A stretch of 64,000 nt of DNA from an uncultured Bacteroides sp. (lineage in GTDB: Bacteria > Bacteroidota > Bacteroidia > Cytophagales > Cyclobacteriaceae), in contig CABHOV010000046.1 in assembly GCA_902168185.1 (NCBI GenBank), positions 1 to 64,000 on the forward strand, in the 5' to 3' direction. Each line of letters opens with the position of its first letter. The stretch's first letter is position 1. The notes beneath the pieces are model-generated. The model ran no database searches. It was not told where the DNA came from and saw nothing but the letters and a program-made list of their open reading frames with translations. Positions 53,275-62,499 of this stretch are shown here, one piece after another. The position numbers and the translations under genes were made by a program.

Positions 53275-54363
53275 ATGAAAGCCGAAGGTATTGAACGCAA
53301 AGTTTATTTTAATCGCTATGTCCGCAAGAACACGTTGTGTCTGCTGATAGCCCTGTCGTTGTTAACCATCAATTCCTGTAAGGACGATGATGACGATGAT
53401 GACTCCTCACAGGCAGAAGGTTGCGTCATGATACACTATACGAATACTTATAGCGGAACTGAAAGCCCAACGGTGACCTATACCAATACCTCCGACATCG
53501 TCTACGCCTATGATGATCAGGGCAACGAAACCGGTTTCACCGTAAAGCACGACTACGTGTACAGTGATGGCACGACTGCTTCATACTCGGGGTCTAACAA
53601 TTATCAATACGACAGCGAGGGATTTCGTATCCGTACGGTTAGTCAGTCAAACCGTACGGAGCGCGATAAGTCAACAAGCTTCAGTTCCTACAACACTGAA
53701 TATACCTACGAGAACAAGCGTCTGATTAAATCGACTTCAGAAGATTCATCGAATGGCGGTCCTAAGTCCATCTCCAGTTACCTGTATGAATACAACAGTG
53801 ACGGCAACCTCACAAAATTTACCAATGTCAACTACAACGAGGTTATGACGATCGACTATAATGGTAAGTCTATTCAAAAGATAACGAAGGTCGATGCAAA
53901 AGGAACTTCCACTTCTCCGTTTTTTGAATACAACAGCAAGGGATTGATTGTGAAATGGATTGAGACTCACGAAACGCATACAGAAGAATACCGGTTCGAG
54001 TACGATGTGAACGGCCAGGTGACTCGCCAGGAACGTATAATCAACGGGAAAAAAAACTACGCTTCCGTATCTGAATACGACACGAAACAATCCATTTATG
54101 CAAAAAAAGATCCGCGTCCCAAAGGTCATCCCGTGATTCCTGGCTTTTATCCGGATGTTGTTTATAAAAACAATGTGGTACGGGCAATGTATTATGATGG
54201 GAATGCAGAAGGCACCGCATGGGAGCTCACCGGTTCCTCAGTACATGTATATAATTACAATGCGAGTGGCTTTCCGGTATCATCTACAGCCAAAGGATTT
54301 GACAAGAATGGTGCACCGACCAATACCTCCAGCGCTACCTACGAGTATAAAGATTGCCAGTAG
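53275..54363 (+). CDS. Lipoprotein with YD/RHS-like repeats
   Basis: A 362-residue lipoprotein; the signal segment is long at its N-side (lipobox TINSCKDDDD, C about 35) and is followed by a run of seven Asp, encoded by a GAT/GAC repeat, which favours surface export. The body has about eight repeats with a YxYDxxG pattern: IVYAYDDQGNETGF, YQYDSEGFRI, YLYEYNSDGNLTKF, FEYNSKGLIVKW, FRFEYDVNGQVTR-like and YNYNASGFPVS. These are short relatives of YD/RHS beta-strands as seen in DUF4595-type surface proteins. No toxin tip domain is present. Binding or surface structure is likely, but function is unknown. Confidence 0.8.
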   Translation: MKAEGIERKVYFNRYVRKNTLCLLIALSLLTINSCKDDDDDDDSSQAEGCVMIHYTNTYSGTESPTVTYTNTSDIVYAYDDQGNETGFTVKHDYVYSDGTTASYSGSNNYQYDSEGFRIRTVSQSNRTERDKSTSFSSYNTEYTYENKRLIKSTSEDSSNGGPKSISSYLYEYNSDGNLTKFTNVNYNEVMTIDYNGKSIQKITKVDAKGTSTSPFFEYNSKGLIVKWIETHETHTEEYRFEYDVNGQVTRQERIINGKKNYASVSEYDTKQSIYAKKDPRPKGHPVIPGFYPDVVYKNNVVRAMYYDGNAEGTAWELTGSSVHVYNYNASGFPVSSTAKGFDKNGAPTNTSSATYEYKDCQ

Positions 54364-54433
54364 CCAGAAGTAATGTTATTGCTGAATCAACTTCAGGCAT
54401 GACACTATAAATTCCCTGTGTGTAATCATGTAT

Positions 54434-54468
54434 ATGGTAACCTGTGTGAATAACTCGCAGGTTACCAT
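54434..54468 (+). terminator. Terminator hairpin after the YD-repeat lipoprotein
   Basis: ATGGTAACCTG (54434-54444) and CAGGTTACCAT (54458-54468) form a perfect 11-bp stem with a 13-base loop and a short TTTA tail, about 70 bp after the stop. The remaining 240 bp up to the next gene show no other feature except a GAGCGC/GCGCT dyad near 54670-54684. Confidence 0.65.
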
Positions 54469-54715
54469 TTACTATAAGCCGTTTATTTTACCGCTTTTAT
54501 TCTTTTGCGCGTATACCTCATAGGCACGTACATCATTTTAATCAACAGCGTTATATATACTGTATTCTAGTATAGTGCCCTTGTTTTATGTTTGTGAGCG
54601 AGGTCATCCGTGGTTCTAACCATGAGCCGTCCAGACAAGTAAATTGAGCCATCAGAGAAAGCTGTTATCGAGCGCAAGCGCTGACCTTTGTGTTATCATT
54701 TAAAAAATAACAGCA

Positions 54716-55687
54716 ATGACAACAATTAAAAAGATAGCACTTGGTAAAAACGGACCACTTGTATCCAAACTCGGCTTAGGCTGCATGCGCATGTCGCCTG
54801 TCTGGGGTGGCGCAACGAATGACGAAAATGAAAGTATAGCCACCATCCAAATGGCATTGGACAGTGGTATAAACTTTTTAAACACCGGAGACTTTTACGG
54901 CAGCGGCCACAACGAGTTGCTCGTAGGCAAAGCCATTAAAGGCAGACGTGACGATGCCTTCATCAGTGTCAAGTTTGGTGCAATTTTCTATGGTGGTCAG
55001 TGGCTTGGATTGGATCTGCGCCCTATAGCGATCAAAAACTTTATCAACTATTCTTTGGTACGTTTGGGTATAGATACCATTGATCTATACCAGCCCTGCA
55101 GATTGGATAACAGTGTTCCTGTTGAAGATGTGATCGGAACTGTAGCTGACCTGATCAAAGAAGGAAAAGTACGGTACCTTGGTGTTTCTGAAATAAATGC
55201 TGACCAACTGCGTAAAGCTAATAGTATACATCCGGTAACAGCATTGGAAATTGGTTATTCATTGGCCGATCGCCAGATTGAAAGCGATCTCCTTCCTGCT
55301 GCGAAAGAGCTGGGTATAGGGGTGGTTGCATTTGCCAACACAGCTGAAGGTTTACTCACCGGAGAGATGAAAGCGCCTCTTCCTGCCAATAGTTACCACA
55401 ATCATTTTTCACGTTTTCAAGGAGAAAATCTGATTAAGAACCTGGAAAAGGTTGAAGTGTTAAAACATATAGCGAAGGAAAAAGGATATACCCCTACACA
55501 ACTGGCGATCGCTTGGGTAAATGCGCAGGGCGATCACATCATGCCTCTGGTAAGCATGAGCCGGAGATCACGGCTTCCGGAGAACACCAAGGCGATGGAA
55601 ATCATAATTACTCCCGAGGAGATGAATGTTCTTAACACGCATTTCGCTCAGGGATCTATATTGGGTGGTACATATCTGCAAAGGTAA
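54716..55687 (+). CDS. Aldo/keto reductase with Cys in place of the catalytic His
   Basis: A 323-residue NADP-type aldo/keto reductase of the YakC/AKR13-like kind: LGLGCMRMSPVWGG, the catalytic D59 and Y61 in NTGDFYGSG, K86 in ISVKFGA. The fourth tetrad residue, usually His in YxxHR, is C128 here (LYQPCRLD), checked in the DNA (TGC). C-terminal NADP-binding phrases GVVAFANTAEGLLTGE and IMPLVSMSRRSRLPENTKAM fit. The change may lower activity or alter substrate; related enzymes with YQPARLD also lack the His. The gene is followed by its own terminator and an AraC gene. Confidence 0.9.
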   Translation: MTTIKKIALGKNGPLVSKLGLGCMRMSPVWGGATNDENESIATIQMALDSGINFLNTGDFYGSGHNELLVGKAIKGRRDDAFISVKFGAIFYGGQWLGLDLRPIAIKNFINYSLVRLGIDTIDLYQPCRLDNSVPVEDVIGTVADLIKEGKVRYLGVSEINADQLRKANSIHPVTALEIGYSLADRQIESDLLPAAKELGIGVVAFANTAEGLLTGEMKAPLPANSYHNHFSRFQGENLIKNLEKVEVLKHIAKEKGYTPTQLAIAWVNAQGDHIMPLVSMSRRSRLPENTKAMEIIITPEEMNVLNTHFAQGSILGGTYLQR

Positions 55688-55689
55688 AC

Positions 55690-55720
55690 AGAGGGGGGTG
55701 TGCAAAGCCCCTCTTGTTTT
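55690..55720 (+). terminator. Rho-independent terminator after the aldo/keto reductase
   Basis: AGAGGGG (55690-55696) pairs with CCCCTCT (55708-55714), followed by TGTTTT. It is GC-rich and begins three bases after the stop codon (TAA at 55685-55687), a standard terminator shape, separating the reductase from the AraC gene. Confidence 0.8.
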
Positions 55721-55733
55721 ATAACTTTACACC

Positions 55734-56570
55734 ATGACGAATCCAACTGAAATAATTCCGGGAGTCATCTTTAACGCTTATCTCTCGACCATGCGAAAAG
55801 AGAAAGTCGGCTTTCTCAAACATAGCACCTTGGTATTGCAGGTTTCAGGACACTTTATGTTGGAAACTTCTGCGCAGAAAGTTACGATGAGTAAAGGTGG
55901 GATGTTACTCATCGGTAAAAATCAATTGGGAACCCTTACCAAAACTCCCATGGCAAATGAGGAGCATTATGAAACCATTGTCATTATACTTCAGGAAGAT
56001 GTGCTCAGAAAGATTGCAATGGAAGAACAAATAGAGGTTAAGCAAAAATATACCGGCCCACTCAACATTCTTATTCCATCAAACGATTTTCTCAAGGGCT
56101 ATTTTCAATCTATAGTACCCTATATCCAGAACCCGACAAAATCCATCACCGCTGACATCGGTATTTTGAAAGTAAAAGAAGGTGTAAAATTATTGCTGCA
56201 TGCGATGCCTGAAGTCCGCGATTTATTGTTTGACTTCTCGGAGCCCCATAAGATCGATTTGCAAGAATTCATGCTTACTAATTTTCACTACAACCTTCCG
56301 GTAGAAAAATTTGCCGGACTCACCGGAAGAAGTCTTGCGGGTTTCAAGCGTGACTTCCAAAAAATATTCGGGATGGCGCCTCGTCAGTGGCTGCTGGAAA
56401 AAAGATTAACCGAAGCCCGAAGTCTCATTGAAAATAAAAACAAAAAACCATCTGCAATTTATCTTGACTTAGGATTTGAGAGCCTCTCTCATTTTTCACA
56501 TTCCTTCAAGAAAAGATTTGGCAAAGCGCCTACTGAATGCATGGTGTTACAAACAGCAAGAGGAAAGTGA
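55734..56570 (+). CDS. AraC-family regulator (paralogue of the one at 61334)
   Basis: A 278-residue regulator. The N-terminal half (about 1-165) is a cupin-like effector region (HSTLVLQVSGHFMLETSAQK, GGMLLIGKNQLGTL). The AraC domain (about 175-275) has NLPVEKFAGLTGRSLAGFKR, DFQKIFGMAPRQWLLEKRLT and the second HTH AIYLDLGFESLSHFSHSFKK with RFGKAPTE. It shares whole phrases with the leftward AraC gene at 61334-62218, so the two are paralogues. It probably controls the aldo/keto reductase upstream or the hydrolase downstream; position is the only evidence. Confidence 0.9.
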   Translation: MTNPTEIIPGVIFNAYLSTMRKEKVGFLKHSTLVLQVSGHFMLETSAQKVTMSKGGMLLIGKNQLGTLTKTPMANEEHYETIVIILQEDVLRKIAMEEQIEVKQKYTGPLNILIPSNDFLKGYFQSIVPYIQNPTKSITADIGILKVKEGVKLLLHAMPEVRDLLFDFSEPHKIDLQEFMLTNFHYNLPVEKFAGLTGRSLAGFKRDFQKIFGMAPRQWLLEKRLTEARSLIENKNKKPSAIYLDLGFESLSHFSHSFKKRFGKAPTECMVLQTARGK

Positions 56571-56705
56571 TTGCCCTTCTCTCCTATTGATCGCTATATG
56601 CACGTGATGGAATAGAATTTTAGGTGTACCTTGAAGTAACACCATGATCGTGATCCACAATACTGGTATATAATGCATCAAACGCTAGAATAAACAATCC
56701 AATAT

Positions 56706-57254
56706 ATGCGTAAAACCGTTATTATATTCTTCCAGGGCGGAGGAGGCGAAGAAGACTACGCTGCCGATGGTAAACTTGTCGATTCACTACAGAGCACTAT
56801 AGGAGACGACTATACTATCCATTATCCACGCTTGCCCGATGAGCCCGTTCCGGATTTCGGAAGGATTGATCAGATCGATAAGGCAATTTCCAATAGTGCT
56901 GGTGATACTATTTTAGCGGGACACTCTTTAGGGGCTTCGATGCTCTTGAAATACCTTTCTGAAAATGAGTTGAAGAAAAAAATATCCGGAGTCTTTCTGC
57001 TCTCTACGCCTTTTTGGAGTGGTGATGAAGATTGGAAAGGACCACTTAAGCTGAAAAAGAATTTTGCCAATACGGTGTCCAAAGACATTCCAATTTTTAT
57101 GTACCACTGCACTGATGACGAAGTGGTACCTTTTGCACACCTTGCCCTATATAAGCAACATCTTCCCTGGGCAACTTTCCGCGAAATTCCCAGCGGAGGT
57201 CATCAAGTCAACAACGACCTGGCAATTGTAGCTCAGGATATTAAATCATTATGA
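56706..57254 (+). CDS. Small alpha/beta hydrolase (RBBP9/YdeN-like)
   Basis: A 182-residue cytoplasmic serine hydrolase of the RBBP9/YdeN group. The oxyanion region is FFQGGGGEEDY, the nucleophile S74 lies in ILAGHSLGASMLLKYL, the acid is D137 or D138 (YHCTDDEVVPF) and the base H166 (SGGHQVNND). Length is normal for the group, whose substrates are mostly unknown. It is a single gene ending in a G-U-containing hairpin. Confidence 0.88.
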   Translation: MRKTVIIFFQGGGGEEDYAADGKLVDSLQSTIGDDYTIHYPRLPDEPVPDFGRIDQIDKAISNSAGDTILAGHSLGASMLLKYLSENELKKKISGVFLLSTPFWSGDEDWKGPLKLKKNFANTVSKDIPIFMYHCTDDEVVPFAHLALYKQHLPWATFREIPSGGHQVNNDLAIVAQDIKSL

Positions 57255-57311
57255 AATACTGCCATATGCGGTTTATCTGTATCGCGTAGTCCGTTTATAA
57301 TAATAATTTGT

Positions 57312-57345
57312 AATGCCATCACATATACAGTTATGTGGTGGTATT
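57312..57345 (+). terminator. Terminator hairpin after the small hydrolase
   Basis: AATGCCATCACATA (57312-57325) pairs with TATGTGGTGGTATT (57332-57345), 14 positions with two G-U pairs and a 6-base loop, followed by TT. In RNA the stem is continuous; it lies about 60 bp after the stop codon. Confidence 0.65.
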
Positions 57346-57477
57346 TTCGTTGAAAGACCTATATATTTAACGTTACTATAAATCTGATCTACGATATAAC
57401 AATACAGGACAATGTCACGCTTCGACTTGTCAGAAACTCTGGATGCTCTAAAAAAACACTCCCAAACAGAACGCCTT

Positions 57478-58371
57478 ATGAAAAATAGTTTTCAGTTCCT
57501 CCTTCTCTTGTTTGTCATCGTAACACAGGGTTCATGTCAAACCAACCCGGTTCTCGATGCTTTTCCGCAAGGCACCATTTTACATGGCAACGTCAATTAC
57601 AATGGGGATAATCTTTCCAAGCACACGCTGGATATTTATATACCCGCCAACGCAAAGGGAAAATTACCATTGGTGATTTTTATACATGGCGGAGGTTGGC
57701 TAAGTAATGATAAATATGCAGATATAGGGTATATGAAGAAAACCGTTGCTGAAATAGTCAACAGCGGTTTTGCGTTGGCTTCCATTGACTATCGCTTCAG
57801 CACACAGGCAGTATTTCCGGCTCAGATTCAGGATTGCAATCGTGCTGTTTCTTTTCTATACGACAATGCCGATAAATATAGTCTTGATAAAAGCCGTTTC
57901 GCTGTGATGGGCTTTTCGGCTGGTGGCCATCTGGCTACATTGTTAGGGTTATCAAAAAATGATGATATCAAATCGTTTTTTATTCCAGGAACAAGTAAGG
58001 CGTTTAACTTCAAAGGTGTGGTTGATTTTTACGGACCTACTGACTTACTATTGTTCCCTGGCAGCGACAACGAAAAATCACCGGAAGGTATATTAATCGG
58101 TGCAGCCCCGCTGGCTCGTCCTGATTTAGCGAAGGTGGCCAGTCCCATTACCTATGTAGATAAAAACGATCCACCATTCTTGATCATTCATGGCGAAAAA
58201 GATGACCTCGTCTCTACTAAACAATCGTACTTACTAAATGCATGGCTGAATGTACTCGGTGTTCAGAATGAACTGATCATCGTAAAAGATGCACCTCACT
58301 TTGGAGTCATGTTCGATGCTGACGAAGTTAGAAGCAAAGTCATAGGTTTCCTTAAAAAGCAATTGAAGTGA
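57478..58371 (+). CDS. Lipoprotein alpha/beta hydrolase (carboxylesterase-type)
   Basis: A 297-residue exported esterase. The start was set at ATG 57478, because [20 protein letters not shown] is a clear lipoprotein signal peptide; the upstream in-frame extension has no signal. It shows the hormone-sensitive-lipase/esterase pattern: [20 protein letters not shown], the oxyanion motif FIHGGGW, the nucleophile S147 in [16 protein letters not shown], an acid in [10 protein letters not shown] and the base His in DAPHFGV. Substrate is unknown; this group contains acyl-sugar and xylan-acetyl esterases, but no PUL is adjacent. Confidence 0.9.
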   Translation: MKNSFQFLLLLFVIVTQGSCQTNPVLDAFPQGTILHGNVNYNGDNLSKHTLDIYIPANAKGKLPLVIFIHGGGWLSNDKYADIGYMKKTVAEIVNSGFALASIDYRFSTQAVFPAQIQDCNRAVSFLYDNADKYSLDKSRFAVMGFSAGGHLATLLGLSKNDDIKSFFIPGTSKAFNFKGVVDFYGPTDLLLFPGSDNEKSPEGILIGAAPLARPDLAKVASPITYVDKNDPPFLIIHGEKDDLVSTKQSYLLNAWLNVLGVQNELIIVKDAPHFGVMFDADEVRSKVIGFLKKQLK

Positions 58372-58529
58372 GAAGTTTCAAAATATATCTTTTCACACCA
58401 CATCATTAATAGTATATTGGACTTTCGCGAAACTGATTCACAAGAACGATTTTTACATACTATATTTTGAATGATGATGATCTTGATTTTTAATCTCATG
58501 GCAAGTGTTACCCGAAAACTCTGTTTCGC

Positions 58530-59669
58530 ATGACAGACGTAATCCGGTTTCATATACTCGCGCATATATTAATTTCATTCACGGGCGCACTTTTATTACT
58601 GGCCATTTGGTATAACATAAGCGATCGTTTTAAACAGATTCTGCAGGAAGACAATTCTCCCAAACGTGTTGATAAAGGTTTGCTATACCTGAGTCTCGCG
58701 ATCTTTGTATGGGTGGTTGCCGGCTGCTGGGCTTACCTGGGCAATGAATTCAACTTCTCGCAAACACTATATTTCAAGACCGGGAATAATTTATTCTCCA
58801 TTGTAAATGACCTCTTCCTTTTTCTTGCCTTATGCTATGCCGATCACGCCCCACAATTTATACACAAGCATAAGAGCAACAGTAATCGAATTGTTGTACT
58901 TATTCTTATCATGGCTCTTCTCACCTGTATTATACCGCTGCTGCTTGGCGAATACAACGATATATATGGCGTGCGAATAAGCGCACTTCCTGACCTGATC
59001 CTCTCCGGCTTTTTAACGTTTCTTCTGATTGTTACTTTCTATAGAACATTTGCAAACCGGGGATTACAGATCGTTGCTGTTATTTCAGTTATCGCTATTG
59101 TTCTCATATTCGTTTCTATACTCCCCGATGTCTTTCCGGATTTGTATGACGATTTCACAAAAGACCTGATTAAAATCACAGCCAAAACTTCTTTCATCGC
59201 GATAACACTTGTGTTGACAACCAGCTGGGTTATTCAACTGGCGAGTACTCCCAAACCAAATGAGATGATGATCAGCTTTATGGACTGGTCATTAATAAAA
59301 ATCACGATTCCTTCGAAGGAGATATTTGGTGCGACAATTGAATTTGGCTCGAAGACTACACAATATATCAACCTGCTGAAATTTGCCATCAGAAGGAAAC
59401 ATGGAAATGAAACTGCTCAAAGTATTCTAATCGGTCTGGGCGGTGAGATAAACAATCAGACATACCTCAGCCGGATTATCGATAACATGAATGAAATATT
59501 AAAGCTGGAAGACGGCCAGAAGCTAGACCGGAAGGATCTTTTTACATTCATCGGGCAGGGAAAATATAGGCTGCGGATAATTCCCGAGAATATTAAAATT
59601 GATGAAACGTTATTACGGGAGTTTATCAATTCGCCTGAAAATCAAGTATATAAATCCATTGTAACTTAA
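58530..59669 (+). CDS. Multi-pass membrane protein of unknown function with cytoplasmic tail
   Basis: A 379-residue protein with about seven predicted TMs in the first 240 residues (near 10-29, 50-70, 85-103, 121-140, 154-172, 180-198 and 216-236) and a 130-residue soluble C-terminal part beginning ASTPKPNEMMISFMDWSLIK. The layout of seven TMs plus a soluble tail is like 7TM sensor proteins, but the tail matches no kinase, cyclase or DNA-binding domain that I recognise (LLKFAIRRKHGNETAQSILI, IIDNMNEILKLEDG). It lies 120 bp before the amino-acid permease on the same strand. Function unknown. Confidence 0.75.
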   Translation: MTDVIRFHILAHILISFTGALLLLAIWYNISDRFKQILQEDNSPKRVDKGLLYLSLAIFVWVVAGCWAYLGNEFNFSQTLYFKTGNNLFSIVNDLFLFLALCYADHAPQFIHKHKSNSNRIVVLILIMALLTCIIPLLLGEYNDIYGVRISALPDLILSGFLTFLLIVTFYRTFANRGLQIVAVISVIAIVLIFVSILPDVFPDLYDDFTKDLIKITAKTSFIAITLVLTTSWVIQLASTPKPNEMMISFMDWSLIKITIPSKEIFGATIEFGSKTTQYINLLKFAIRRKHGNETAQSILIGLGGEINNQTYLSRIIDNMNEILKLEDGQKLDRKDLFTFIGQGKYRLRIIPENIKIDETLLREFINSPENQVYKSIVT

Positions 59670-59786
59670 TGTAACTGCCGTTACAGATCCTTTCTCTGAA
59701 TTACATTTTGCTATTCTTTGTAACACCGGTGGACCGTGGGATGCCGGGCTATATACATTTGGACATCACACAAATGTTCAAGGACC

Positions 59787-61256
59787 ATGGCAAACATCTG
59801 GCTCAAGAAAAACATCAATCAACTTGTGAACGAAGCTTCCGACAACGAGAAAGGTCTGAAGCGAACCATCGGCACCCTGGGCCTCATTGCCCTTGGTATA
59901 GGGGCCATTATAGGAGCCGGACTATTTACCAGCACAGCCGAGGCGATCGCCAATCATACGGGGCCCGCTGTATCGATTAGCTTCCTCATAGCAGGCACAG
60001 GCTGCGCGCTGGCAGGCTTGTGTTACGCAGAGTTTGCTTCCATGATTCCGATTGCCGGCAGCGCCTATACCTATGCGTACGCCACCATGGGTGAATGGGT
60101 TGCCTGGATCATCGGATGGGACCTCGTGTTGGAGTATGGTGTTGCTTCCGCTAAAGTAGCTACATCGTGGTCGGAATACTTGAACAAGTTATTGGGCAAT
60201 GTCTTTCATGTTCAAATCCCCTATGAGTTTTCTCATTCGCCTTTTCAATATTCGATGGAAGGGACGCGGGGTATAATAAATCTCCCGGCCATGTTCATCA
60301 TCCTGTTGTTATCGTTTGTGTTGATCAGAGGTGTTAAGGGATCATCACTGGTAAACAGCATCATCGTCATTATTAAAGTAGGAATCGTATTGCTGTTTAT
60401 CGGCTTTGGCTGGTCGTATATAAATCCGGATAACTATACTCCCTATATACCTGTCAACACCACCAACGTGTCGGGTGAATTTGGATGGACCGGTATTTTT
60501 GCCGGAGCCGGTGTAGTGTTCTTTGCCTTCATTGGTTTTGATGCTGTATCCACCGCTGCACAGGAATCGAAAAATCCACAACGCGACATGCCCAAGGGTA
60601 TATTGTTATCGCTGTTGATCTGTGTAGTACTATATATTCTATTTGCTCATGTACTTGCGGGTGTCGCTAACTATAAGGAATTCAGAACCGTTGGTCAGGA
60701 GGCTTCCATTACCTATGTCATCGATACCTATATGAAAGGTTATGGGTGGCTCTCGACATTGATTACCGTTGCTATTCTTGCCGGATTCTCGTCCGTTATA
60801 CTCGTCATGCTTATGGGACAATCACGCGTGTTCTTCTCGATGTCAAAAGACGGACTTGTACCAAACGTATTCTCCCAACTGCATTCGAGGTTTAAAACAC
60901 CATGGAAATCGAACCTGTTGTTTTTTGTTTTCGTAGGACTTATTGCCGGGTTTGTTCCTGCATCCATCATCTCAGACATGACCGTGATTGGAACGTTGTT
61001 CGCTTTTATACTCGTCTGTTTGGGTATTATAGTTTTACGTAAAACAGATCCTGCTATACCCCGCCCCTTCCGCACGCCTTGGGTTCCGGTGGTTCCTATC
61101 CTTGGCATTCTTGTTTGTGCCGGATTGATCTATACACTTGGCCCTGCCAATTGGTTACGGTTAGTCATCTGGTTAGTCATTGGTGTTTTTATATACCTCG
61201 GTTACGGAATCAAAAACAGCAAGCTACAGCAGGATGCGCCCAGTAAAAAACTATAG
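59787..61256 (+). CDS. APC-family amino-acid permease (cationic amino-acid transporter type)
   Basis: A 489-residue inner-membrane transporter with about 12-13 TMs. The family hallmarks are clear: LGLIALGIGAIIGAGLFTST (TM1, with the GxGIGxGIF-like substrate loop), GPAVSISFLIAGTGCALAGL and CYAEFASMIPIAGSAYTYAY (TM2-3), FFAFIGFDAVSTAAQESKNP (TM6) and SRVFFSMSKDGLVPNVFSQL. It resembles YfnA/CAT-type importers of amino acids. The start was set at ATG 59787 (MANIWLKKN); the 17-residue upstream extension is not family-like. Substrate specificity cannot be read from the sequence. Confidence 0.92.
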   Translation: MANIWLKKNINQLVNEASDNEKGLKRTIGTLGLIALGIGAIIGAGLFTSTAEAIANHTGPAVSISFLIAGTGCALAGLCYAEFASMIPIAGSAYTYAYATMGEWVAWIIGWDLVLEYGVASAKVATSWSEYLNKLLGNVFHVQIPYEFSHSPFQYSMEGTRGIINLPAMFIILLLSFVLIRGVKGSSLVNSIIVIIKVGIVLLFIGFGWSYINPDNYTPYIPVNTTNVSGEFGWTGIFAGAGVVFFAFIGFDAVSTAAQESKNPQRDMPKGILLSLLICVVLYILFAHVLAGVANYKEFRTVGQEASITYVIDTYMKGYGWLSTLITVAILAGFSSVILVMLMGQSRVFFSMSKDGLVPNVFSQLHSRFKTPWKSNLLFFVFVGLIAGFVPASIISDMTVIGTLFAFILVCLGIIVLRKTDPAIPRPFRTPWVPVVPILGILVCAGLIYTLGPANWLRLVIWLVIGVFIYLGYGIKNSKLQQDAPSKKL

Positions 61257-61333
61257 TATATAGATATGGTAAGTGATGCGTCTTTACAAAATTATGGGCA
61301 GCCTTTATTTACCAGAATGCCAAAAGAAGCACG

Positions 61334-62218
61334 CTATAGATTCATTGCGTTTTCTTGCCTGATGGCGGAAGGCGCAACACCGAAACGTTTTTTAAAAGAA
61401 CGACTGAAATGAGAAACGCTTTCGAAGCCACTCTCGAAGGAGGTTTCACTTACAGTTTTATGGCGATCACTCAAAAGGCGAAGCGCATGATTTAGCCTCT
61501 GCTCCAATAGCCATTTTCCTGGTGCAGTTTTATATACTTTCTGAAAATCTCTTTTGAAGGTGGACAGACTTCTATTGGTTAACTGCGCATACTCCTCCAT
61601 CTTGAGATTGAAACAATAGTTCTCATCCATTACCCGCTGCAGCGATATATATTGTGGTTCATGTAACAACGAGCAAAAATAGGACAACAATTCACCGTTC
61701 TTAGGGTTGTCTGCAACGGTCAGAATAAGTTCTTTAAACTTTAATTCCAGTAGTGACGGATCAGGCTCATGCGTTTCGCTGAAATACGAAGAGACCGAAA
61801 GAAAAAATGCAGACAACGGATCACTTTGATCTACTATAATAACGGGTTCAATTTGTGTGGGTGTTGTATCAAGCGGTTTTAGTTTTGCTTTTAATGTATT
61901 GCAAATGAAATCGTCAGGAATAAAAAACAGGACAACACAGAATCCTTCTTCTAAAAAGTTTTCAAAAATCCAGGCGCCTTTTCGAACAAACACGCAAGTC
62001 TCTTTACCGATAGCATAATGCTTATGCGCGGTGTGCCAGATTTTCCTTCCCTCCACAACGTAAAACAGATAATTATACTGGCTCCATAGATCAGCAAACC
62101 GAGACTTCATAAGCCGCGCCTCCAGTGGACAATTAAAAACCGTGATCAATGAATCACTGCAATTAAATTGGCGATAGTAATTAGGCTGCTGTAAAACCCG
62201 TTCGTAAAAATTTACCAT
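61334..62218 (-). CDS. AraC-family regulator (paralogue of the one at 55734)
   Basis: A 294-residue regulator. The N-terminal part (about 1-185) is a cupin-like domain (YNYLFYVVEGRKIWHTAHKH, YAIGKETCVFVRKGAWIFEN). The AraC domain (about 190-290) has NLKMEEYAQLTNRSLSTFKR, DFQKVYKTAPGKWLLEQRLN and the second HTH SETSFESGFESVSHFSRSFK with KRFGVAPS. Whole phrases are shared with the AraC gene at 55734. It is divergent from the methyltransferase at 62500, with a 280-bp gap that holds no other gene, so it may control that gene. Confidence 0.9.
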   Translation of the reverse strand: MVNFYERVLQQPNYYRQFNCSDSLITVFNCPLEARLMKSRFADLWSQYNYLFYVVEGRKIWHTAHKHYAIGKETCVFVRKGAWIFENFLEEGFCVVLFFIPDDFICNTLKAKLKPLDTTPTQIEPVIIVDQSDPLSAFFLSVSSYFSETHEPDPSLLELKFKELILTVADNPKNGELLSYFCSLLHEPQYISLQRVMDENYCFNLKMEEYAQLTNRSLSTFKRDFQKVYKTAPGKWLLEQRLNHALRLLSDRHKTVSETSFESGFESVSHFSRSFKKRFGVAPSAIRQENAMNL

Positions 62219-62499
62219 ATACTTCTGCTGACTAAGTTACAAAATATCGTGAAAAGGAGGTTAATTCGTTGACGTAATTGGAAGCTGCGTCCAGCACCGA
62301 ATGAACCGTTCAGTCATATCTCTGAGCCGTTAAGCAAAATCAGAAAAGCGAGAAGTAAGTAATTTTGACACTGGCGAAAACATAATTTATGTCCCGATGG
62401 GACAACACCAGTAGAAATCAGCAAGGAGGAATTCAAGAACGTAGGACACTACCTCAATAAGACTGAAGTATAAACATATATACTATAAATTAAAAAAAG

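Noticed and set aside
53380-53402. GAT/GAC run near 53380-53402 as a possible CRISPR or satellite repeat
   Set aside because: It only encodes the seven-Asp stretch after the lipobox of a surface lipoprotein.
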